DNA of 64,000 nt from Diplodia intermedia (taxonomy: Eukaryota > Ascomycota > Dothideomycetes > Botryosphaeriales > Botryosphaeriaceae), in the NCBI GenBank assembly GCA_021495925.1, contig JAKEKT010000001.1:930001-994000 (forward strand). Direction: 5' to 3'. Both the position numbers and the translations under genes were made by a program. The stretch's first letter is position 1. Each line of letters starts with the position of its first letter. This document shows, piece after piece, positions 45,001-56,870 of the stretch. The notes below the pieces were generated by a model. It did not search any database. It saw nothing but the letters and a program-made list of their open reading frames with translations, and was not told the DNA's origin.

Positions 45001-47406
45001 CCCTGTTTCGCGGAGCTGATTTCCCGGGTTCGTCCATCTTGCACACTGTGAGGTGCTTTGGTGGCTGGCTGGCGGGGAAAAAGCAAAGGCAGGTAGAGAC
45101 AGAAGAAGCGGGAAAAAGCAATGCTGCTAACGTGAGGATCACCCACCCGTCAACCAGGAACGCGATTGAACAAAAGTCCCACCCCCTCGATTGTGCTCAC
45201 ATGTCGTCGTTGCTTTTGGGTTTGCGCGTGGAGAGGGTTTGATCGTTGCTTTTGTACCTCAAACTTCTTTCAAGCCTTTGGCCGAACGGTAGAGTGTTGA
45301 GCCTGGACCTGTGCATCTCGTAGACAGTGCAAACGGGAGGCTTGGGCAGCGTCTCTGACCAAAAGCAAGCACGCCACACCGAAGAAACCCTCCCGGCATT
45401 GCCTATATGGCGAGGGCAATGAGATAGTCGGGAGGTAAGAAGAAGATAAAGACCGTGTTGCCGGATCGAGATCCGGCGGTTCGCGTGGCCTTCTCGTTTG
45501 GGAAGTCGACCCATGCGTCTTGGTGCCGCTCGAGCCCGAGGACTGATTCGATGTGCTCCGCTCTCTGGAGACGTGCAGCTGTACGTGATGTGAGATTGGC
45601 TCACCTGTCCACGACGGTTCTTCGCAGTGGACCATCACACCACGCGAGCATGATGTGACGCCGGGCGGGGGCAGTATTGGGGGAGCCTCATTCACCCGCT
45701 CCCTCCCCCCTGTGCCACCCCGCCGCACGGCATACGCTGGAAGCCGAGCGGCAGCGGAGATTTGAGCCGTCTAGTCCGCCCGCCAGCCGGCTGTCGTCTT
45801 TGCAGCAGCAGTAACAGCAGGCGGCTTTCGTCCGCCACCGGCGGGCTAGCCAGTCAGCCAGCTGCTGCCAGACTCGCACAACGCCAATGGCTCAAGCTGT
45901 GCGTGCGCATATGCGCGTATTTGCGGCGTACAACCACCCTCACGATTCGCCGGCAGTCTGCCTTTCTCCCTGCTTGCTCGCGGTTATCGTACGATTTCCC
46001 CGCTGCAGTGCCGGTTCTGTGAACGTGGTTTGGACTTCTTGTGGGCAGAGACAACGTGGCGTGTGCCGTGTCAGGTCGATTGCAAGACAGCGGCACCAGA
46101 TGCAATGCGACAGCCCTTTCCTGTCAGGCCACGGGAGCCTCGTCGGCCGTCGCACAGAAAACATGTCTTGCCGCTGCATTGCTGATGTGCCGATGCGGCG
46201 CGCTGCGGCCATCATGCATCCGCCGATGACCAGACGAGAGCGAGGGCGAGGGCATCAGGGCGGGTTATCGCACAGTTTTGGCTTCGCTTCTCTCCACTTG
46301 GCCTGCCCGGCGGCGACTATCGCTACGCCGTCATCATCACCACCGGCCTGTGTCGGTCGGTCGAGAGAGCTGCAAATGAGCGTGTGCTGAGATGAGATCA
46401 GGGCCCACCGAATGCACGGCTACCCGCACATGCTTCCCGGCAATCTCGAGAGCTCAGAGTCCGATCGAGTCCCAGCATTGGCAGCGCCGCCGGTCGCCAC
46501 CTTGCTGCCATGGTCCCCATCCGCCCGCCCGTCGTTGCCATCAGAATGCGCGGCCAGCCGGTACGTCCTTCTCCCAGGCGAGCATCATTGCTCATCCTCA
46601 ACGTGCTGCACCCCTGTTCTCCCAAGCTGGGATGACCCCGACCGCCGGCTCGAGCCCGCTTATTTGTTTTGCTCCAACGGTCGAAGCGCGGGCGGAGAAA
46701 AGCGTGTGGCCTGCTTGGCATTCCGAGGGCGCGGTAAGGGATGGGCGGGCGGGCGTGCTTTGCTGCAGCTGGAAGAGACGGTGAGCTGGTCGTGCGTCGC
46801 GTCAAGCGAACCAGCGCCGGTGCCACGGTAGCACGGAATAACGCCATTGTCGCACCTAACAAGGCCGACCCTCTTTTGAAAAAAAATAAATAAAAAAAAG
46901 AAACCACTGCCTTGCCTGATCCGGCCCGCGGAACCACTGCGGGTCAATTTTCAACAGCGACAAGAACTGCGGGGTTAGCCTGGGCAGTGCGAGGGTGCAC
47001 ATGTCGCGTGGTGTGAGGGTAGTATGACGTCTAACGTCGGACCGGGTCCCTGTCTGCTGCGACGTGAGCATCAAAGCTTCTGTTGGGAGATGAGACGTCG
47101 TGTGCGTGTTGCTTCGAGGGTGGAAGATGTAGCACTGGTCCGGTCAATCAAGCGTGTTCGCCATGCCAAAATTATAGCATTGCAAAGGTAGCGGCCCGCC
47201 CTAAGAGCAAGTGCCCAATCCTATCAACAGTCTTTCTCTTACTCATCCGAGCTCAAGACCCCCCTCTGCGACGAATGGTATTGAATGGCTGTCATCCAGA
47301 AGCGAAAACAGCCTCGTCTCTTCGAATAGAATACGCGATCGATGCTGGTGAACAAGAACACAATCATGATAGGGGCTTTCGTGATGCTGTGCGTGGGAAC
47401 ATCCAC

Positions 47407-48620
47407 TCAAGCAGCGGACTCCGTGCCGGACGGAGCTCCCTCCATCTTGAAACGTGCCAGTTTTTCCTCGACAGAACGGAGGACGGCTGGGTCAGGTTCC
47501 TTCTTGGCCTTCTTCGGGCTGCATTGTTCGTCAGCGATCAAATCATTCGTTTGGATACGGACTACTCACGGAAGCCTCACGCAGCTCTGGCAGCGATCAT
47601 GCCCACAGTTGGCACACGTTTTGGCTTTTTCCATGAAGAGGGTATTGCACTGTTCACAGCTCCACCGGATCCTCATGCGTGGCTTGCGCCAGACGCGCTC
47701 CGGCCTCTGATGGGCGGGTAGAATCTCGGCGTCCGTTTCGGTATCAGAGCCAGGAGCATCGCCAGGGTAGCCATCCGGCCATTTCTTCTTCTTGGCCGGG
47801 TCGCGGGGGCATTTGGTGCAACGGGTGTGCTGGCAATGGGTGCAGACGGTAGCGGTAGCAGGGACGAATAGGTTCTGGCACTTGTGGCAATGACGACGGA
47901 CACGCTGCTTGGGCGGGCGGCGTTCCAAGTCGGGACCGCCAGTGCGGCTCTTGATCGTCAAGTACTCTTGCTTCTTGCCTGGCTTTGTCCCGTTCTTGGC
48001 AGCGGACGGGGTAGCGGCGGCGGCGGCGGCGGCGGCAGCAGCAGCAGCAGTAGCAGTCTCGCCCTCCTTAGCCTTGCCCTTGCTCTTCTCTTTCTTGGCC
48101 GGGTAGCGAGGGCACTTCTTGCAGCGAGTGTGCTCGCACTTCTGGCAGACCTTGTCGGCCCCAAAGGTGGTCTGGCAACGGTGGCACTGACGGTGGACGC
48201 GCATGCGGATGGGCTTCTCGACACGTTGGACATTTTCGTTGGCGGTGCCAGTGGTGATCCACTCGTGGGCCTCCAGCGTCAGGCCGTACTTGGCGAAGAG
48301 GGCACGAGCACGCTCCTGCTGAGCGGCGCTGCGCGGGTAGCTAACCTGACCCGTTGTCGAGGTGACGGGCTTGGACTCGGGCTTGGGCTCGGCGGCGCTA
48401 GGTCTGTCAGTGACGTGAAGAAGATGGAGGCGAGAGGAGCCTACCTAGTCGACGCAGCAGGCTCAGGCTTCTTCTCGGCGGAAGATGCAGCTGCTGGGAC
48501 GCGTTCCTTGCTCGAGTTGCCTCTCTTCAAAACGGTGCGGAGCCTCTTCACATATTTGCCAATGCTCTGGCGGCGCTCGTGAAGAGCCTCCTGGCGCGTT
48601 TCCTCAGCGGGACTGCTCAT
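47407..48620 (-). CDS. Three-module zinc-ribbon protein, uncharacterised
   Basis: Three exons: 48620-48445, 48403-47570 and 47518-47407, giving 373 aa. The N-terminal 130 residues are charged, with a likely helix (RRQSIGKYVKRLRTVLKRG) and AAQQERARALFAKYGLTLEA. Three copies of a cysteine module follow: CHRC..CQKCEHTRCKKC, CHKC..CTHCQHTRCTKC and CEQC..CANCGHDRCQSC. Each has three CxxC pairs with a conserved H-x-R-C, suited to binding zinc. Modules one and two are separated by a lysine-rich stretch and 12 Ala encoded by a GCC/GCT repeat. P-R-x-P-A-K-K follows both modules. The last intron precedes a short tail PPKKAKKEPDPAVL ending GTESAA. Related fungal proteins exist but I know of no function; nucleic-acid or protein binding is inferred only from the zinc modules. 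Confidence 0.82.
48013..48054. repeat. GCN triplet repeat encoding poly-Ala
   Basis: A run of GGC/GCA triplets (reverse complement GCC/TGC) in the zinc-ribbon gene encodes twelve consecutive Ala. Confidence 0.9.
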
Positions 48621-51600
48621 GGTGAGGGTTCCTTTCCAGGTGGACGAGATCCAAGGATGGATGGTTGGGACAGCGGATGGTGGTATAGATGGGACGCGGT
48701 CTATCCGGACATGTGGTGAAGGCGGTAGGGCGTCGGCGGCGACGCAAGCAAACGCAGATGGGGGTTCCTCTACAACGGGCAGGCACGGTGGGGCGGGATG
48801 AGCCTGCCAATTCAAGGGACCTTTTGACGTGGACGCGAGGAGTCGTGGATCCTCGTGCGGCCGCGGAAGGGGAGTGGTGGGTTATCAAGGCTGCGCAGGC
48901 GAGCACCGTCCAGCTCTTGCATGGGGCGCTGGACCATTTAAGGCCCCAAAGCTCGGAGCGGGCACGCTAACCACGCTGTCGGGAACGCAACCTCTGCTGC
49001 CACAAGCGAGAGACTCCACTTATTGCAGGCATCCCTACCCTGGCCCACTTGTGCACTCATCAGCACAAGTCGCAGCCCTCAAGCACGCACCCACGCTCCC
49101 AGCGCTCTCTTCCCAGCCGATCATCCAACGGTGCGCTGCCATGCTCCCCGCCCACTGCTCGTTGCATGCCCCCGGCGCCGCGGCAAAAAAGAGCAGACAG
49201 GAACCTCACCAGCCCGCCGGGCGGTGGCAGCGGGCCCCAGGAGCTCCAGCGCGCGGCCCGCGGCGAGGCACACACTGCGGGTGGGCAGGCTCTGGGCCTC
49301 GGGCGACTTGCTCCCAGCGCTCAGCACCACGCGGTGGCCGCCCCGCCTTGGGCGTAGTCTCGTCCGTCTGCCTCTCGGACGGCCTTCCCTTCGCGCCCAC
49401 GCCTATCCACCGAGTTCCCTGCCCGGGCATTGCGCGGAGGGGCATTCTAGCCCAGGCCACTCAACCTCCACGGATGATGCTGTCACGCGAAGTACTTAGA
49501 GCCCTTGTCGAAATGCGTGCGCCCCTCGCACGAGATCTCGACCAGTGGTGTGAGGACCCTTCCCAGCAGGGGCTTGCCGCCTCTCAGTGCCCGTTCCTCG
49601 CTCGCCCGCACAAGCAAACGCCCGCCGGCTCTCGCAACAAGCCGCCGCTCCGCTCTCTCTCCTCGCGCAGCCTGTGCCACCGGGGCGGCTGCTGTTGCGG
49701 CTTCTGCAGCGAGTGACAGCAGCCTTTAGGCTCGGTTTCATCATGCACCCGCGCACCGAGCACAAAGCACGCCTGCTGATCCAAAGACACGCAGCTTGCC
49801 CTCTTTGACTGCCGGCATGCCGCCGCGACGTTTGCGTGCGCACGCCGGCAACAATTGGCGCGAGGAGGTCGGCGACGTGGTGGACGCGCTGCCAGCTCAC
49901 AGCTTCTGTGCGCGCCCTCCTGGTGCAGCCACAAGTGCGGGCGGGCGCACGCCTGGTGACGATGCCACGGACGAGCATTCCCTTGCAGCCGATGGTCCCG
50001 AGGGCCAGGCAGCGGGGAAAAAGAGAGGAAAACGCAGAACCGTCAGCCCGCGGCGGCTGGCCTCATCGCACGTACCTCGTAAGCTCGCAGCGGGCTCGGT
50101 TTGATAAGAGAGCCTCAATAACGTGGAAGCGAAATGGAGCATGGTTCGATGAAGCAACGAGCGAGCTGTGCTGCGCCGCGGGCCCGCTCTGGCTTGGCTC
50201 GCCTGCTCTCGTCGCTGTGCCGCTCACCGTCAAATCCTCCGTGGAGAGCAATTCAAGCCAATCTCGGCACAGTGGCTGCGCGACGGGGCTGCAGCACTCG
50301 TCCGGGGAGGCGCATCAAGATCTGACCTCTGCTTTTGCTGTTGAGTTCATCCGCCATGCCGGGCGCAGTAACCATTCCCACGGCCTCCGTATCCGACCAC
50401 CTGGGCGAACTCTGACCAGCTCACCCAGGGACCCATACAGTGGGGAAGGCGCCCTCAGCTCTTGTTGGTTGGCGCTGCGTTTCCGGGCCGAAAGACTGCC
50501 AGCTGATCGTACAGGGGTGCGCCCGGGGTCCAGGCGCGAGCAGCAACCACGAAATTGGGTGAGTTGTAGCACCGCGCAGCATCTCAGCGCTTGCTTCCGT
50601 GCGTTGCGGGAGCCAGGTTTCAGGCTCTCAGCTTCTCGAATCGTATGATGTGGCTGGTTATCTCGACGCTCTTCGTGCTCCCTTCGGGACGGTGGGGAAA
50701 CTGGCCCTCGACCGGAAGGCCAGGGCGTGGCGCCGGGCTGTGAGACGGTCCAGGACCGACGCGAGCTCCTGATTCAGCACTGCCCTGGGGTCCCTGTTGC
50801 TGTTTCGGGCTCCTCTTCTGCTTTGGCTCCCCCGGCCTGCGGATGAAAGCGCCCATGTGGCTGAGGAGCTGCTTGAACAACAGGGTCGGTCACGTTTCCA
50901 GGGCTCCCTCGCCCAGGCGGATTTACGGAGGTAATTCGAAGTTGATGAGCGGCTATGGCGATGTGCAACACCTCCCCTCCGGCCAACAAACCATCGAGGC
51001 CTGATGGATGCACACGCCGATCATTCCAACTGCGAGATTGGCGGCATCTCCCTCAGCACTCACATGCAATCGAACGGGCTCCGGCGAACGGGATGCTACT
51101 TGGGGAAGCCGTGTGGACCATGGGTTGGACTCAGCGCTGCGGAGCACACGAGGCCGGATCCAAAGCTGCGGCACAGCAAAGCAACGGATGGCTGGCGGCC
51201 AAAAAGATGAGCCGGCTGAGATGCATGTTTCGCACGAAAGAGCATAGGATAGCCAACCGTCTGCCGTGCTGGCCGCGAGCATCGGCTACCGCACCGAAGA
51301 CTGGTTCCGGCAGGCAGGGGCGAGTACGAGAGCTCAAGGGCCCGCGGCCGCACGAGTCGCAGCGCTGGGTGGCTTACGCAAGTACAACAGATCCAAATGT
51401 GGGCATGAGTCGTCGTTCTGGATTGCTGTCGGTGAGCAAGGCGGAAGCGTGAGAGTCAGCCCTACGGTAATTGCAGGCCACGGGCTATCGTGGAGAGAAG
51501 CGAAAGATGAAATGGACGTGCTAGCGGGCTGGGCATACGACAGCGGCGCGGGCGCGAGACGGGGCAGGCGGGCTTCCAGAAAGCAGCAAGAGGCGCGAGG

Positions 51601-54600
51601 GTTCCGCGGAGTTGCTAACATGCGCGGCGCTGGATCATTAGGAGTGGGAGGCTCATGGTGGTGCCGGCGTGCATGTTTCACAGCTGCAGTGGCGTTTCTT
51701 GGAGCTCGAGTCAGGGCGCCGGCTCCCGGACAGGCGGGGCGGCGGCGGCAGTCAGAGCACGGCGGAGCCGCGCACACCCGCATCCTGGGTGAACCAGAAA
51801 ATCCATGGGGGCCCAAAGCGGCAGCGTCCTCCGTCCGGCGGGCTGGATCCCGCACGCTAGGCCACCCTTTCGGCCAGCCGGGGGCCTCTGGCGCGCAAAG
51901 CTCGCCTTCCCGCATGCCGGGCCCAAGCCGCGCTGCCGCTCAGCCACTCACCTTCCTGTCGGAGCATTATCCGATCTCCCGCCCCCGCTTCCCTACGCTT
52001 CCCGTCGTCATCGCTCAAAGCATCGCTATACACATCCATGCCGCCCTGGGCCTCGTGTATAAACAAATACAGCAACGACCACCGTCTCCTCTATTGGCAC
52101 GGCATGCTCCGACTGCTGAAGCGATCGCCCGTCCGCGGAGCGTCGGGCACTGCGCAGCGTCCGTGGTCCCCAGAGGCGCGTCCTTTCGCTGGTACCCTTC
52201 CCGCTCCCGCAAAATTAGCTCGCCGCGCGCGCGTGGGCTTGCGACGCGGCAGCGGTGCGGTGCGGTTGCGCTTGAATGTTCTGCCTTGGGTCTGTTCCGC
52301 GTCGCCAACTGCCGTGGCCTGCGCCATCGTTATTTCCAATGCCCGGCCCCTTATACTTGGCGGAGCCCGAAGCTATATTGCTCCATCAACCCAATGGCCT
52401 GCCGCCCTCCGCGCCGGAAGCCCCCCTCTCGTTGACGGCAGAATCACGAGATGATCAGCAGAGCGACGGCGCGCGCTATTGACGGAATACCCGCAGCCAG
52501 CAACAGCCACGAATGCCTAACCCACCGCATTCGCTTCCTTTTCCATTAGTTCGGCCCCGGGCCCCTGAGGACCCTGAAGGACGATGAAGAAATCCGCCAG
52601 CCCGGCGCGCCATGACTGCTCTCACTGACAGACGCACCGGCGCGGCCGTGGAACCTAGGGATCGAAAATGAAAACCAAAAGAGTGAGGCGTTGCGCAGCA
52701 TGAGCCCCAGAGGAAGGGGCAACGCATGTCGACCGGACCCAGCGCCGCGCCACGGACTTGTGCGCTCGCTTACGTCCGCGAGCCGCCATGACGATGCGGC
52801 TCTGCTGATTCTCTGACGGCGGCGATGCCAGATCTCGCGAAGCTGCAACCGAGTGAACTCCAAAATCTTGCTGGCTGCGTGAGAACCCAAGGCCAGCCAA
52901 CGCGTGCGACTCTCCGATGCATTGCCGCCGCAAGCGGAAAGCGCCTAGCATGGGCCTGTCCACACTGGGTTACACCGTATCGCATGGCCATCGAGTTAGA
53001 TCTGCGCGATGTGCGGAGAGGGGCAAAAGCAAAGAAATTCTCCGTCGCCAGCCGAACCTGAAGCGCCAATACATACCGCCGCATCCAGGCATGAAAGTCG
53101 CACGTACTATCATTCGAGCTGCGGCGCGACGCACCAGCCCACAGCCACGCGAACGATAGGGAGGCAGAGCACAACGAAGAAGTCAATAGAAAGGGTGCTT
53201 ACCAAACTACCGGGACCACATGCATAGTACCTGGCTTCCGACACGGAGAACCACAAGCTTGCTCCTCTTTCTCACTCACCAAAACATCCCATCGGCATTG
53301 CCAACGTCGAGCGCGCGACTCGTGCGGCAACCTTCAGCCCCCTCTTACAGGGTCAGCGTCCTGTGCACCTCCATTCTCACTCCCGCCCCCTGCATTCCCT
53401 GATCTGGCCCCGGATTCCCTGCCCCCGTTCCACACTCTTTCCTCTTGCTCTGTGTCTCAATTCCATCTTCCCATTCTTTTTTTTTTTTAAGAATAAACAA
53501 CCGCCCCGATCCCGTCCAGTCCCGTCCATTGTTCCCCCAATACTGCGAACCGCCGAACCGCTCTTCCTAACGAGGCCACGCGTAATCGCCGGCGGACTGG
53601 ACAGCATAAGTCAGAGGACCGAGCGGCGCCGGCCGGAGACGGGGAAATTGACAACAGGGAAGGAGAAACCAGAAAGTACTCGCAAGGCGCGCAGCCTAAG
53701 GTCCGAAAAAATCAGCCACCGGAAAAATAAAGACAGTAAACGAGAGCATATCAGGTCAAGATCATGCGATGGGCCAGCAGGTCCTAATGTGACGTTGGAC
53801 CAGGAAGACGTCCTGTACTTCCCGTCTGCTCTCCCATGTTCCGTTCAGTGCCTCTGCGAATGAAGGTACTGGGCTCAAGGGCCCGAAAACAAAAGGCGAT
53901 TGAACCAACATGACGATAGCATACTACGTGCTTAGCGCTGACGCCGCCCCCGGAGCTTTGTCCCCAACGACAACCCATCTGCATATATCGCCAACAACAA
54001 CGATAGGGGTAAGCAGGCACCGCGCTATCGTTTGAGAAAGCAAAGGCATATGGCCGATATGGTGATCTCCGCTTTTTCGCCTACGCAATACCATAGCCCC
54101 CGGGAAGAGCGGCTGAAAGTTGGTCGCACGCTGGATGTGCATGGCGGCTAGTTTCGTCACCCTACATTTCACGGCTGCCGATGGGGTTTGATCAAAAGGC
54201 CGTCCGACTGGATGGTGCGGCGCGGCGCGGTGCGATGCGGAGCCTAGCGTAGCGACGGCGGCGGCGCGGTCGCTTGCCTCTGCCGGGGTGAAACGCGGCG
54301 ACAATAGGAAAGGGACAGGGAGGCGGCGGCGAAGCAAAAATAGCGGCGGTCAGATGGCTGCGGCAAAGTGGAATACTTGTGCAGCTCACCAGAGTATGTA
54401 TGCATCTCCAAGGTGACGTCGGAGCTGAGGGTTCGAACATCTCTTACTGCGTCGAGCTGAGCGACAAGAGGCACGGCAGAAGCTGTGGAGGCAAGCTGAA
54501 AGATTTGCACCTGCTTTTCTTGGCTGTCGATGCCGTGCCGCCCGCGCTGTTTTTTGGGGTGCTGTTTTTTGGGGTGCTGTTTTTTGGGATTGCCGCAGGG

Positions 54601-55742
54601 GGGCTAATGCGCGATGGAGGTTGCGGCTCCCAGCCCTTTCGCTCCATGCCCTCCTCCTTTCCGATGTGGTCCTGATCTGGAAGCACTGTACGTTCGTGCG
54701 CGCACTAGGCACCCCCTCTCAGCTACCGACGCCATTCTTCCCCATGCTGGCCATATTGGCTCAACCACTCCCGTGGACCGTGCCTCAGAAATCCTCATCA
54801 TCCTTGGGGGCAAGGGCGTGGAACATCCGAAACTTCGCCAAGACGCTCTAGCAATGACAGGGCGAAGGGAGGGGCACCTCGTGTGGCGCTGGCGGTAGCA
54901 AATATTGTGAAGAGCATCGACCTTGCTGGTCCCGAACTGGGGCGTGCTTGTGAGTGTCGTGTGCAATATGCACGGCAATTCGAGCCACCACCAGCCTAGA
55001 CCTGGGGGGCTGGGCCGTGTCGCGGCTCGTCGGTGCCTTTGCGGGGATCGTCCAGCTCTGGGCTCTACGCTGACCTTCTTCAAGCCCGTGAACTCACGTA
55101 CGCAAAATTCACCTTGTCTGATCGTCCAGCCTTATATATGGTGGCGCTCTATATTTAGCAGAAATGCATTTCCACTTCGGAAGTTCTGCCATGAGACCAA
55201 CTCATTTGCAGACCGCCCGTCGGATTCCTTCCGTTGATCACATCCTCAATCTAGTGTAGCGTCAGCTTCTGGGAACTCACGAGACTTACGTATAGGTCCC
55301 TGATCAACGACTAGGTGTCGATCCGCTCACGATCGTCGAACTTCTTTTGGGAGCATTTGAACCCGAATGGTCGGAGACGCGTTACAAATGCTGACTAGCT
55401 AGGCGCGCCACTTTGGGACAAAGAACGAACGAGTGTTAGTCAGGCAGATTGCGCTTGTTTTTCTCAAGCATGAACGGCGACAGCGAGGTAGCTATTTTCA
55501 CAGGGTTAAACACTTGGACCGATTCGTCAAAATCAAGGCATCAAACAAAACATGACATTTTAACAAAAAATGCTCTTCGGCATTTCAATGAAGACAAATG
55601 CAGACAAGGACAAGGGAAAACTACCCTGCGAAAATTGTCCAGCTTCTTGGTCAAGACTAACAAAAGATGAGGACAAGGTACCATTGATGGAAGAACAGAG
55701 CGAGGGGGGTAGGATGAGGGAGGAAGGAGAAAGAGGGAGCAC
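48621..55742. other. 7.1-kb gene-poor, mostly GC-rich region
   Basis: No supported gene. The left end must hold the zinc-ribbon promoter. From 48.8 to 52.7 kb the sequence is strongly GC-rich and frames stay open by composition on both strands (longest 51266-52435). The encoded proteins are Arg/Pro/Ala/Ser mixtures without domains, and opposite-strand frames are equally long. 53.2-53.9 kb has short T and A runs; a three-unit tandem repeat lies at 54546. I found no transposase, reverse transcriptase or RNA gene. Confidence 0.4.
54546..54590 (+). repeat. 15-base tandem repeat, three units
   Basis: Three consecutive copies of GCTGTTTTTTGGGGT, the last with one change (GGGAT). It lies in the gene-poor region. 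Confidence 0.95.
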
Positions 55743-56870
55743 TCAGTGCAAGCCCAAGCCCTGGCCCAACCCCCAGTGCGCCCCATCCTCCTCATCGGTA
55801 ACGAGCTTCTCCCAGACCTCGACCTCCCTCACGGCCCTCCATCCCACGACGAACCGGACCAACGCGGCCACCGCGCGCCCCAGCCCCTGGGGCGGCGGGC
55901 GGTTGCCATGCTCCAGCTCCATGGCCCTGTTGATCGACTCGACCGCCCTTGCCGTCCACCGCGCCTCGAGCTCGCCGGCGCGCCACATCTCCGCCGTGTG
56001 CTCGGCGCACCACCGGACGACGTCGTGGATGGCTTCGGCGAAGAGGCTGTCCCACTCGCGCCGCAGCGTCTCCGTGCTCCTGTCCAAGCCGTCGCCCTCG
56101 AAGCCCTGCCACGGAGGCAGCACGAGCGTGTCGATTGCCTGGAAGGCCTCTAGCGCGGACGTGAAGTTGACGGCGATGGCGTCGGGCTGGACGGACAGCC
56201 ACACACCCTGCAGGGGCGGCCGGTCTACCGGTGGCGCGACGTCGCGGGGGCAGACGAGCTCGAAGGCCGGGATGAGGAGGTAAGGGCGGGGGTCGTGGAC
56301 GGTGGTGGCCGGCCTGGGGTGGGGGAGGAGGTTTGTGCCGCGCGGGATGGTGCCGGGACTGGCGGGCGGCTGGGTGTGGGCGTATGTGTGCAGCGTGCGG
56401 TGCCAGTCCCGGTCCCACGCATGGTGCGAGGCGAGCTGTTCGTACATGGTGCGCGCCTGTGGGTGCGCGGAGGCCAGTTGGTTGAGGCACAGGCATTGGA
56501 CGCGGTTGGCGGCTTGGAGGCGCGAGATGCACTCTCCTTGGCTTCCGTTGGATGAGACGGAGTCGAGGTCATCCAAAAGGTCCTCGACCTCAAAACCAAT
56601 ATACGGCTCCGGCTCCGGCCTCATTGCGAAAGAGAACTGGTTGTCCCAGACACACTGAATGCAACTACTTCCCTCCCAGTGCAAACAAGTGGCTCGGCGG
56701 GTAAGCCGTTCCGTGTTGCCTTCGGGGGAGAACTCATCGAGGCAAAAGACACAAGCGGTCTTACCAGCGGGTGCCTCGGGGTCGCATGTAGATGCAAGAA
56801 TTTCTTCGTCAGGAATCTCAATACCATGGGCAAGAAACTCACCTTTGGTCGGGGGTTTGGGTTCAGACAT
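55743..56870 (-). CDS. Uncharacterised protein with RING-like N-terminal cysteine motif
   Basis: A single-exon gene of 375 aa starting MSEPKPPTKG. A TATA box lies about 125 bases upstream of the ATG. Residues 40-74 hold CVFCLDEF, then RRATCLHWEGSSCIQCVWD. The order C-x2-C ... C-x-H ... C-x2-C resembles a RING finger, but the final cysteine pair is not obvious, so zinc binding would be incomplete or atypical. The rest is a helical region with many Trp (e.g. EVWEKLVTDEEDGAHW) and a Pro/Thr-rich linker (PPASPGTIPRGTNLL). Many fungal genomes carry lineage-specific RING-like proteins of this length. I do not recognise a specific family, and ubiquitin-ligase activity is only a possibility. It ends in a repetitive GLGQGLGLH. 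Confidence 0.8.
   Translation of the reverse strand: MSEPKPPTKGEFLAHGIEIPDEEILASTCDPEAPAGKTACVFCLDEFSPEGNTERLTRRATCLHWEGSSCIQCVWDNQFSFAMRPEPEPYIGFEVEDLLDDLDSVSSNGSQGECISRLQAANRVQCLCLNQLASAHPQARTMYEQLASHHAWDRDWHRTLHTYAHTQPPASPGTIPRGTNLLPHPRPATTVHDPRPYLLIPAFELVCPRDVAPPVDRPPLQGVWLSVQPDAIAVNFTSALEAFQAIDTLVLPPWQGFEGDGLDRSTETLRREWDSLFAEAIHDVVRWCAEHTAEMWRAGELEARWTARAVESINRAMELEHGNRPPPQGLGRAVAALVRFVVGWRAVREVEVWEKLVTDEEDGAHWGLGQGLGLH

Larger units (their letters stand above)
39180..47406. other. 8.2-kb gene-poor region
   Basis: I found no supported gene, tRNA or recognisable transposon. 39.2-42.6 kb is mixed in composition, with an A/T hairpin at 40409 and a TGCATGCA-rich palindromic patch at 42043. 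42.6-46.8 kb is GC-rich with many overlapping frames on both strands, none with a signal peptide, repeat or known motif. A pair of GGTCACCCC units lies near 41117. The 3' flank of the zinc-ribbon gene is at the right end. Confidence 0.4.

Noticed and set aside
49836..50648. 270-residue open frame in the gene-poor region
   Set aside because: GC-driven, Arg/Ser/Pro/Ala mixture, comparable frames on the opposite strand, no promoter or domain.
51266..52435. 389-residue open frame, the longest in the gene-poor region
   Set aside because: Same composition problem; no conserved motif, signal or splice structure, and opposite-strand frames are open over the same bases.
14303..54590. CRISPR-like or regularly spaced repeats
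   Set aside because: The short tandem repeats are contiguous units without unique spacers, and the genome is eukaryotic.
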